A DNA stretch of 64,000 nt from Candidatus Saccharimonadota bacterium (GTDB lineage: Bacteria > Patescibacteriota > Saccharimonadia > Saccharimonadales > UBA4665): the NCBI GenBank assembly GCA_024635495.1, contig JAGXIT010000005.1:124001-188000 (forward strand), written 5' to 3'. The notes under the pieces are model-generated. The model searched no databases and was not told where the DNA came from. It saw nothing but the letters and a program-made list of their open reading frames with translations. Shown here piece after piece: positions 54,142-62,105 of the stretch (within the stretch, counting starts at the first letter, position 1; the number at the start of each line of letters is the position of its first letter). The position numbers and the translations under genes are program-made.

Positions 54142-57114
54142 TTAGGTACCATCCCCTCCGCAGTTATAACTTGCAATAACTGGGTCCCAATGCCAAGCTT
54201 CTTTAGTTAATTGCCTAAAACCAAAACTTGCCGCATTGTTATTCATCCAGGTCCAGTAATTACTACTTGGGTTTGTGACTCTGTCGGCACATGTCCTAGC
54301 GCTAATATTCTTGCCCGACATCCCCTGAAGGTCAATTGCTAAGCCTGTCTGATGGTTTGATGTGCCAGGCACGCCAGCTATACCCGGATTGCTGGCGTAT
54401 AATGCATTCTGGTGTGCCATACTTCTAAAACCACTTGATGCACCGAATGTTATTCCATCCTTTTTTGCAGCGTTGAATAGTGATAGCCACGCTCCAGAAA
54501 CTCTTGAATTTACAATCACATTTCCATTAGCCCCGGCTATTGAATAACGGTTACCGGGTTGGCTTTCACTCCCATTACTTTTAAAACCTGGGATTGCACA
54601 AATACGAATCTTTACCAGCGTTCCCTTCACGTAGCCATCCTGAATTCCTAAATCGTCTGTGCCGTTAGCACAAGAAACGTTCGTCGAATCTTTTTGTAAT
54701 TGAGTGACATCTAATCCGCTTGCTGTAGTAGCCGTATCGTTACTAACCGTACCATATCCACTATTCGCACAAGCTGTATCGTCGCCCTGAAGGCATGCCC
54801 AGCTTTCCATCACGGCGGTGTCGGCGATAAATGCTCGTATACGGAGCCAATCTGGGTCGGTAGAAGAAGGCGTGCTACAGACAGGGTCTTGGGAGCCTTT
54901 CTCGGCATAAATGCTCTTAAACGCATCTGAACTTAGATTTGAGGTAACTCCCCAGTTTCCGTCTACTCGAGTAATGTTCACGTCGTAGCATTTCTTTGCG
55001 CGCTCTATGTACTCTGGCGCCTTCGAGCCTTCTGTGTTGATTGTATCCAATATATTTTTTGCTACATAGTCAGAGTTTTCGTACGGGTTGTCTATGAGGG
55101 GGTTGTTTTGGTCTTCTAGGCTGAAGCCAAGCGTTGGCAAGCCATAGTCATAGCTACTCGCAGCAAATACATTTGAAGGCGAAAATATATTTGAGAAAGT
55201 CTTCGATAATAACGAAGAAGGACTAACTAGCCCATTGCGTATTGAAGCCACGGTATTTTTTATGTCAAAAATATGTGTATCGATAATTTGGCCAACAAAA
55301 GAATGCGAATCTTTTGCATCAAACAATCGCGCTAATAAGCTTTTATCGTGAAACTCATTTCTTTGATAGGCTTCAGTTTGTTGATTTAGCGCCGCAATCT
55401 CAGTTGTTGTTAGGGCGTTTCCGGCATACTGCATTGACTGTGCGTCAGCCGCCAGCTTCACTCCGTAGTCTGATTGCCCTCCCCACTGAGCGCCGACTGC
55501 AGCCTCAACGGCGTCACCTGACACCATATCGCTCACTTTGTTTAAAACTACCTGGGTAGCTACGCCGCTACCAATCGCGCCGGCGATCGTCGTAAAGACG
55601 CCACCCGTAATTACACCGACAGTTACCCCGACGGCACCAGCAACAACTTGACCGGTCGTGCTACAAAGTCTTGAAACACCAGCGTTATCTGTCCACTGAA
55701 GCCAGTCAGGAAGACCGGGCTGCAGGTCTGATCTTGAAGATAACTCAATTCCTCCGGTTCCGCCGTTGTTATAGGTAATACTTTTTGCCATAGAGAAATC
55801 GTCAAGTATCTTTCCGTCGCTATCACGGTGTACGAGCTGCTCAGCATAATAATTCAGCTGGGTCATATCGACATCTTCTCCAGCTGTGATTTGGCTGCTC
55901 AATGCCACAACTTCCATACCGGTTCTAATGAGGGGTTGAATGATTTGTACGTACTTAAAGTCATCGTAGTTATTTGCCACTTCATGAGCTACGCAGACGG
56001 CACCTAGTCCGAGTAAAGCCGCGCCACCTATCTTTCCGGGCGTTGAACTTGCAGCAGCTTTTATAGACTCACCTACTTTCCCTGGTGAAAGTGGAGTTTT
56101 TGTTCCGCCCTCAACTGGTGTTGTTTTGCCGTCAGCTGACTCGCTCAGGGCTTTGGTCGAATCTACTGTAACGGCTACTTTACCTGTCTTTAGCGCCGCC
56201 TCGCGCCTAGCTTTCCAGTCCTCAAAGGCTTTTGATGTTTTGTCGACAACCCAAGAGTTTACCTTTTGATCAAGTTTATGCATTGGGCTAAAAGCGAAAT
56301 CAAAGGCCTGACCAAGAATTCGAGCTCTCATCGCAGATGTTACTTTTGAATACCCAGCTTGCCGACTAAGTGCGTAGGTTGATTTTACTTCTGCCGCAAA
56401 CCCTTTTGGTTGTATATATACTTTACCGTTCCCCTGTGCGGTTACTTTTATTTTAGGGTTATCACCAAAAGTATTTTTAGCCCAAGAGTTTACCTGCTCT
56501 TTTGTCATTCCCTCTATAGGAGATCCTTTTATCGTAGTATCAAGCTGCCAGGCTTTTAAATAATCATTACCGAGGCCACGGAGGTCTGTATCGGTTATAG
56601 GTCTGAAGCCAACCTTTTCCATGGAATTTAAGATGCGACCCTTATAAGCACGTTCTAGTAGACCGAGGCGTGTATCAGCAACACTCCCTGTTCTGGCGTA
56701 TATAAAGGCCCTACCAAGCCGTGAATCGGTAAAATTCTGAGTGGCAGAAAAATGCGGAATAGCGATAGATTCGGCAGCGTGCAAAAACGACAGTGGGCCC
56801 GACAGGAAACTACCGAGACCCAAAACACCCATGATACTACCAAGTAAACCACCAGTTATAGCCGCCCTTTTTCGATTGAAAAAGCCACCACTCCCCCCGG
56901 CCTTTTTTTTGCCGTCGCCTGTGAAGCCTTGGCCAACTTGGTCGTCGGCCGCACTTTCGTTTTTATTATTCTGTGAGTTAGTATCGGCAGCTGGTTTACG
57001 AAAAGCAGCTTCAAGATCATCAATTTCTTCTTGGCGATCCTTGTTGCTAAGCGTCGGGTCGCGTTCTCGCTGTTCGAGTTCTGTTCTGGTGTCCTGGTCG
57101 TCGTAAACTGGCAT
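54142..57114 (-). CDS. Large T4SS-associated membrane protein with C-terminal VanY-like peptidase
   Basis: 990 residues. A charged soluble N terminus (1-75), a membrane helix near 84-108, a long soluble region, hydrophobic segments near 350-375 and 485-530, and a second long region. The last 130 residues are a VanY/M15 D-Ala-D-Ala carboxypeptidase-like domain with zinc ligands H921 and D928 (SNHQTGLAID) and H975 (EAWHWD), plus E972. Placement between VirB4 and the lytic protein suggests an envelope-spanning secretion component that trims wall peptides. I know no standard T4SS subunit with this length and ending. Confidence 0.72.
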   Translation of the reverse strand: MPVYDDQDTRTELEQRERDPTLSNKDRQEEIDDLEAAFRKPAADTNSQNNKNESAADDQVGQGFTGDGKKKAGGSGGFFNRKRAAITGGLLGSIMGVLGLGSFLSGPLSFLHAAESIAIPHFSATQNFTDSRLGRAFIYARTGSVADTRLGLLERAYKGRILNSMEKVGFRPITDTDLRGLGNDYLKAWQLDTTIKGSPIEGMTKEQVNSWAKNTFGDNPKIKVTAQGNGKVYIQPKGFAAEVKSTYALSRQAGYSKVTSAMRARILGQAFDFAFSPMHKLDQKVNSWVVDKTSKAFEDWKARREAALKTGKVAVTVDSTKALSESADGKTTPVEGGTKTPLSPGKVGESIKAAASSTPGKIGGAALLGLGAVCVAHEVANNYDDFKYVQIIQPLIRTGMEVVALSSQITAGEDVDMTQLNYYAEQLVHRDSDGKILDDFSMAKSITYNNGGTGGIELSSRSDLQPGLPDWLQWTDNAGVSRLCSTTGQVVAGAVGVTVGVITGGVFTTIAGAIGSGVATQVVLNKVSDMVSGDAVEAAVGAQWGGQSDYGVKLAADAQSMQYAGNALTTTEIAALNQQTEAYQRNEFHDKSLLARLFDAKDSHSFVGQIIDTHIFDIKNTVASIRNGLVSPSSLLSKTFSNIFSPSNVFAASSYDYGLPTLGFSLEDQNNPLIDNPYENSDYVAKNILDTINTEGSKAPEYIERAKKCYDVNITRVDGNWGVTSNLSSDAFKSIYAEKGSQDPVCSTPSSTDPDWLRIRAFIADTAVMESWACLQGDDTACANSGYGTVSNDTATTASGLDVTQLQKDSTNVSCANGTDDLGIQDGYVKGTLVKIRICAIPGFKSNGSESQPGNRYSIAGANGNVIVNSRVSGAWLSLFNAAKKDGITFGASSGFRSMAHQNALYASNPGIAGVPGTSNHQTGLAIDLQGMSGKNISARTCADRVTNPSSNYWTWMNNNAASFGFRQLTKEAWHWDPVIASYNCGGDGT

Positions 57115-57125
57115 GTTTTCGCTAC

Positions 57126-59039
57126 CTAGAAGTTATTTGTGCTGCCTGGGGTCAGCTGGTTTTGGAGGTCGATAGTGCCACCCTGCTTTCCCATGTCACC
57201 CTGCTTGATTGCTTCGACCTGCTGAGGGTTTGTCGTGATGAGGCCGGTCTCTGTCGGGCTGGCTATGATCTGCAGATGGACGTGATTTTGTCCGGCGAAG
57301 AAGAGGCCTTGTCCGACTGGGAACTGACCGAGACGCTTCTTCTCCTCGCTAGTGAGCTTGAAGGTGTCAGCTAGGACGTCAATTGCACTGGCTGATTGTT
57401 TGAGGAGTAGCTGCATACTCGCGTTATTCACAATCGCCCGACCCATACGTGAACCCATGAAGTCCTCGACATCTTGCGTGATAGTGGTAATGCCGAGATT
57501 ATATTTACGCGCGCGTTTCGCAAGACTGAAGAGGAAGTTGGCACTGTCTTCGTATTTCATGAGTTGCCAAGCCTCATCGACGATGAGGAGACGCTTCTTT
57601 TGATCGCTCTTAGTTTTGTTCCAAATGAAGTTGAGTACGATATACATAGCAACCGGCCGCAGTTCGTCCTCGAGGTCACGTACGTTGAATACAACAAGTG
57701 GGTTATCTATATTAATATTGCTCGGCTGGCTGAAGATACCGGCGAAGGTTCCAGTGGTGTATTTACGAAGCCGCTGAGCAAGTTGAGGGCCGCTGCCACC
57801 CATATGCAAGAGGGTGTCATACAAATCAGCAATAGTTGGCGGTGGTGAGGTGTGCGTGAGAGGATCTTGTGTTATACCGGCCTTGGCATAGGTGTCGATA
57901 AGTGCTGAATCGAGATCAGACTCTTCTGCTGGAGATAGGGCCGGCACGAGAGTAGTATTGCCGCCCATCATCTGTGCTTGTGCGCCACCCATCATGAGAC
58001 GGAGTAAGCCATGCAGTGTTATGAGGTTACTGCGCAATGCATTATCAGATTCGTCGGTATCAACAACTTTCGGTAAATCGAAGGGGTTAATACGGGTTGT
58101 TGAATTCAAGCTCAGTCGGACATACGAGCCGGCCACAGCGTCACACATGCGCTCGTACTCATTCTCTGGGTCGATGATGAATATCTCAGTGCCAAACATG
58201 AGACTACGAAGTGCTTCGAGTTTAACCGCGAATGATTTACCGGCTCCAGACTTTGCGAATACAACCGAGTTGCCATTCTCTAGGCTGAAGCGATCAAATA
58301 TAACGAGTCCAGAGTTGTGCATATTGATGCCGTAGAGGATGCCATTGTCTTGGCTGAGGTCAGCGCTCGTGAACGGGAAGCTGGTACTGATAGCGCCCGT
58401 ACTCATGTTGCGACGAATTTGTAGCTGGTCAAGCATCTGTGGCACGACGCTATTCATACCCTGCTCTTGCTGGGAGGTTGCCGCCTTGCTGTAGACGAGC
58501 TGCTGCCCGAGCATAGACTCGACTTTGTGGCTGACAAATTCAAGCTCATCGATGCTATTGCCGTAGACGGTGAAATATAAACCGAAACGGAAGAAGCGCT
58601 CTTCGCCGACCTGAAGTTTGTCGCGCATCTCTTCGGCATCGAGGATTTGGGCTTGCTTGGCTGGGTCGCGGACACGACCTTTTTCGGAATCAATCTGTAT
58701 ACCAGCCTCAAGCTGAGTGACTTTTTTGCGCAAGTTTTCGAGCACTACCTGGCTTTCGACCGGATAGACATACATCGAGATATCAATAATTTCATCGAGA
58801 TTTATAAGTCCGCTCAGCCAACCAGTATAAATCTGCCGAGGGTACCCATATACGTAGTATGTGCGAGCGTAGCGGGTGCCGATTTGGAAGTACGTGCTCG
58901 AGAACTCAATACTGCTCGGCGCGATGAAATCACGAAGTGCTGTGACGCCCTTTTGGAAGGCGGCAGTTACCTCAGTTTGTTCACGGGCTTTTTGGGCTTG
59001 CGCGAGCGCAACTGGATCGAGGGGTTGTTTCTTGGCCAT
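57126..59039 (-). CDS. virB4: VirB4/TraC-type T4SS ATPase
   Basis: 637 residues. An N-terminal domain (about 40-220) of the CagE/TraC type is followed by the ATPase domain with Walker A AKSGAGKS (262-269), EIFIIDPENEYE, Walker B LLIVDEAWQLM near 485 and a C-terminal TQDVEDF region. It powers substrate transfer or pilus assembly. ATG overlaps the stop of the preceding gene (TAATG), implying coupled translation. Confidence 0.9.
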   Translation of the reverse strand: MAKKQPLDPVALAQAQKAREQTEVTAAFQKGVTALRDFIAPSSIEFSSTYFQIGTRYARTYYVYGYPRQIYTGWLSGLINLDEIIDISMYVYPVESQVVLENLRKKVTQLEAGIQIDSEKGRVRDPAKQAQILDAEEMRDKLQVGEERFFRFGLYFTVYGNSIDELEFVSHKVESMLGQQLVYSKAATSQQEQGMNSVVPQMLDQLQIRRNMSTGAISTSFPFTSADLSQDNGILYGINMHNSGLVIFDRFSLENGNSVVFAKSGAGKSFAVKLEALRSLMFGTEIFIIDPENEYERMCDAVAGSYVRLSLNSTTRINPFDLPKVVDTDESDNALRSNLITLHGLLRLMMGGAQAQMMGGNTTLVPALSPAEESDLDSALIDTYAKAGITQDPLTHTSPPPTIADLYDTLLHMGGSGPQLAQRLRKYTTGTFAGIFSQPSNINIDNPLVVFNVRDLEDELRPVAMYIVLNFIWNKTKSDQKKRLLIVDEAWQLMKYEDSANFLFSLAKRARKYNLGITTITQDVEDFMGSRMGRAIVNNASMQLLLKQSASAIDVLADTFKLTSEEKKRLGQFPVGQGLFFAGQNHVHLQIIASPTETGLITTNPQQVEAIKQGDMGKQGGTIDLQNQLTPGSTNNF

Positions 59040-59956
59040 TATGAGTCCAACTCCCGCTGCATGTGAGCTTGTGGCGCCATGCCCTGACCTTTTTGTACGA
59101 CATCAGCGTTGAGATCACCGAAGTTTTTGAGTTGCTGTCGGGTGGCGGTGTCTGGGTTGTAGGTGTCGTAGTAGAGCTCGATAAGTTCTTGGGTATCGAG
59201 AGGAAGGCCTTGGACGCCACACTGTTGTAGGCCACCCAGTACTGCTTGGACTCGGTTTCGAAGTTCTTCTTTTGCTTTTGTGAGCTCAGCCTCATTTATC
59301 ACGACGTGATCCTCATGTGTATTGAACATATCTGCGAGTCCAGAAAAGAAGTTCTTGCCCTCTGTGAGAGCCTTCTTGGTGCTAGCTGTCTCTGCCGAAT
59401 ACGGGATTACGATATAGAATTTCTTGTCCATAATATTTGTCTGTGTGGCGAGGTTGTCGATATAAGTGATGTAGTCATCCATAAGCAACGCGAGGAGCAT
59501 ATTGTCGTGTTCGGTACGGATTTTGTCGAGCTTCTCGATGTATGGTTGCAGATCTACTCGCTGTGAGCGAATAAATATCTGGATGTCGAAGTACAGCGAG
59601 TTTAAAAACCCCTGGTAGCCATACTCAGCACTTTCTTGTTCTTCTGGGCTCATGAGATCGAAGTTGATGCTCTTCGCCATAACGACAGCCCGGAAGGTGC
59701 CATCATTCATGATAACGATGCCGTCTCTGATCTCGGCGATGTTTAGGGCGTTCTGGGTGCTGTTTGTCTTACCTTGGGGCGAGGCCGAGACACCACCAGC
59801 ACTTGGTTGACTCGAAACGGGCGCTGTGAGCGTAGGTTGAGGAACTCCCTGCGGATATGCTTGCTGGGGCGGCAAGTTAGGCTGCACTGGTGTACCTTGC
59901 GGTTGTTGTGTTGGATATGCTTGTTGATTTGGATCCATAGGTTTGAAGCTGCCCAC
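59039..59956 (-). CDS. VirB4 N-terminal-like (TraC-like) T4SS protein
   Basis: 305 residues (GTG at 59956; an ATG at 59938 is possible). The first 75 residues are Pro/Gln-rich. The rest begins IRDGIVIMNDGTFRAVVMAK and continues SAEYGYQGFLNSLYFDIQIFIRSQRVD, resembling the first part of VirB4-like proteins, but there is no Walker motif. It is coupled to virB4 by a one-base overlap, so the two may form a split VirB4. Confidence 0.7.
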   Translation of the reverse strand: MGSFKPMDPNQQAYPTQQPQGTPVQPNLPPQQAYPQGVPQPTLTAPVSSQPSAGGVSASPQGKTNSTQNALNIAEIRDGIVIMNDGTFRAVVMAKSINFDLMSPEEQESAEYGYQGFLNSLYFDIQIFIRSQRVDLQPYIEKLDKIRTEHDNMLLALLMDDYITYIDNLATQTNIMDKKFYIVIPYSAETASTKKALTEGKNFFSGLADMFNTHEDHVVINEAELTKAKEELRNRVQAVLGGLQQCGVQGLPLDTQELIELYYDTYNPDTATRQQLKNFGDLNADVVQKGQGMAPQAHMQRELDS

Positions 59957-59982
59957 CTAACGCTTATGCTCTTTTCGTCAAA

Positions 59983-61143
59983 CTATCGGAGCGATATGAC
60001 GACTTCACCATCGTCGCCCCGAGACCCTTTTTGGGCTTGTCTTGCGAGTGTTGCCACATCCAGGTCGTCGTTGCTTGCTAGGTTCATTATAACAGCACGC
60101 TTATCTGATGTCACTTGTGCTTTTCGTGCATTTTCAGCTGTTTTTTGGGCCTGCGCCATTGCTTGTTGCTGTTGTTGCTGCTGGGCATCGGCGGCGAGCT
60201 CCTCGGGTGTTTTGATGTGCTTGAGATGGTCAGAGGCGGCTACCTGTTGGCTATTGGCCGCTTTGAGCTGTGCGGCCAGGGTCGCTTCTTCGTCTGTCGG
60301 GTTAGCGGCTTGTGGTAGCATCGGCGTTCCCTCTGTAGTATTCGATCCGGGTGTAATCACTGAGCTTGTCTGGAAGGTTGCCTGCCCGGGTACCGGAGCC
60401 GGCTGCTGTTGCATAAACCAGAAGTTATCAGGGGCGGATTGAGGCTGCTGGCCTGTCTGGGGGGCTGGGGCTGTCTGCTGGGGCGCCTGAGCTGGTTGTT
60501 TGAGTTGATCGAGTAGCTTCTGTCGCTGGTTTGTTGCTGCATTTGATATCAAAGAATCGAAATGTTGTGCGACAGGATTAGCCTGAGCGTCCAAAATGTC
60601 ATCATCCGCACGAATATCGAGATTACTCACTTCGCGCGGCAGTGTAGAGCTGATGTCTACCAGCCTGTCGGAGCTGTTGTAGCTGCCACCAAGACCGGTG
60701 TTCATATTCACATTCACGTTCTTTACCGCCCAGCCACGACTATCGATAGTGTTGGCAAGCGCGTGCAGACGACTGCGCACCTCGGTTTGGCTTAGGCCAT
60801 CGGTCTGGCGGCGTTCAACAGTCTTTGGTACTGTAATCGTGACGAGCTCTTTTGCCCCACTCTGATTCCAGATACGCTTACGGGGTTTGATATAGAACCG
60901 TAGCTTTGCGAGCGCCCAGACTTCTGTCGGCTGATCGCCGTGCCATGGGACGGCCAAGAAGCCCGAGAATAATGCCGGCGGCAAAAAGATTAGCAGAAGA
61001 AACGCTGCACCTTTGGTGACGCTGATAAAGCTTAGCCAGAGGAATAGAACCGAAATAGCCGCATAAATAAATTGCCTGAGACTCAGCGCCCCGACAAGTT
61101 TATCTTCTGCTTCAATATCCTGGAGTACTTTATACGTCGACAT
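59983..61143 (-). CDS. PrgI-family T4SS protein with long Gln-rich tail
   Basis: 386 residues. The first 110 match the PrgI family: YKVLQDIEAEDKLVGALSLRQF, two membrane helices (about 28-65), and WALAKLRFYIKPRKRIW. A middle region of about 90 residues follows, then a low-complexity Q/A/P-rich tail (about 215-350) and a charged end. Known PrgI proteins are about 100-130 residues, so the tail is an extension. First gene of this run, 26 bases before the VirB4-N-like gene. Confidence 0.78.
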   Translation of the reverse strand: MSTYKVLQDIEAEDKLVGALSLRQFIYAAISVLFLWLSFISVTKGAAFLLLIFLPPALFSGFLAVPWHGDQPTEVWALAKLRFYIKPRKRIWNQSGAKELVTITVPKTVERRQTDGLSQTEVRSRLHALANTIDSRGWAVKNVNVNMNTGLGGSYNSSDRLVDISSTLPREVSNLDIRADDDILDAQANPVAQHFDSLISNAATNQRQKLLDQLKQPAQAPQQTAPAPQTGQQPQSAPDNFWFMQQQPAPVPGQATFQTSSVITPGSNTTEGTPMLPQAANPTDEEATLAAQLKAANSQQVAASDHLKHIKTPEELAADAQQQQQQQAMAQAQKTAENARKAQVTSDKRAVIMNLASNDDLDVATLARQAQKGSRGDDGEVVISLR

Positions 61144-61190
61144 CTATCCACAAGTATACCGCAAAATACCGCAAAGGATAAGGAGTATAC

Positions 61191-61219
61191 TTGCAAAAAC
61201 TGCACATATAGTGTATAGT
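61191..61219 (+). promoter_or_regulatory. Sigma70-type promoter, leaderless
   Basis: TTGCAA (61191-61196), 17-base spacer, TATAGT (61214-61219), then 6 bases to the ATG at 61226. Confidence 0.7.
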
Positions 61220-61225
61220 ACAAGC

Positions 61226-62050
61226 ATGAGCGAAAAACATTCACATTCTTCTACCGGCGCACCTGTTCCTTCACCAAGTGAGGTATTTGGCGCTGGTCGT
61301 AAGTCGCAAGCCCCACAAGCTCCAAATGCTTCACCCGAGGTACCCCACGAGGCTGACGCTATAGAAGCCCAACCTCAAGTTGCCCCAGAGGCCCTACAGG
61401 TGGCTATAGCCGCCCTGGAGCATTTAGGTCTTGGAAATCCTTCACGCGCCGCGCGTTCACCACGCGGTACGAAGCAAGGTGAAAAAACCCCTCCAGAGAA
61501 ATCAGAGGCTTGGAAATTTTTATTTGGGGGAAATGATCACAGGAGAACAAGCGAATATCAGGAATCACTTCCGCCTACGGAAGGTACTTACGGTGGCACG
61601 CTTGAGCGCTGGGATTCTACGCATCGCGTAGTCAAGCCACAAGTAGGATTTCCCTTCGTGCCAACAAAGGTTCTCAATGGAGATGGCAGAGGGGTTTCTA
61701 CCCTACACGTACCAAAAAGCTTATCTGATACAGCCGAGCATCCACCGCTTGACCAAGTTAATCCCGATAACCGTATTTCATTAACGAGACTCAATCCAGC
61801 AACTGGGAAAGAAGAACAAATCGTGACCGGTAATAAGTATGCAGAAGCCGTAGAACTTATCAGTAGGATAAATATACTCAGGACTCTGTATGGTGAATCG
61901 ATAGCTGATTCTAATAAAGTTGAGGATTTTCTGTACCGACATCGGAAAGAATATTCGAGGAGTGAAACACGTCTTATGCGCAAGGCTACAAAAGAAGTTA
62001 TTCACGCACAAGGTATATTACGAGGCTGGGGAGTAGAGATCCCCGAGTAG
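61226..62050 (+). CDS. Hypothetical soluble protein inside the T4SS cluster
   Basis: 274 residues, ATG placed by the promoter (a GTG at 61211 lies upstream of the -10). The first 90 residues are low-complexity (His/Ser, then Pro/Glu/Ala-rich); the last 100 are helical (AVELISRINILRTLYGESI, RHRKEYSRSETRLMRKATKE). No signal peptide or membrane segment. It runs opposite to the secretion genes on both sides. It could be a substrate or a regulator; neither is shown. Confidence 0.6.
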   Translation: MSEKHSHSSTGAPVPSPSEVFGAGRKSQAPQAPNASPEVPHEADAIEAQPQVAPEALQVAIAALEHLGLGNPSRAARSPRGTKQGEKTPPEKSEAWKFLFGGNDHRRTSEYQESLPPTEGTYGGTLERWDSTHRVVKPQVGFPFVPTKVLNGDGRGVSTLHVPKSLSDTAEHPPLDQVNPDNRISLTRLNPATGKEEQIVTGNKYAEAVELISRINILRTLYGESIADSNKVEDFLYRHRKEYSRSETRLMRKATKEVIHAQGILRGWGVEIPE

Positions 62051-62105
62051 GGTATAGGTGTTTGGTGTTGTTGAGGGGGGGTAATTGCTATTGAACCGCA
62101 GAAAC

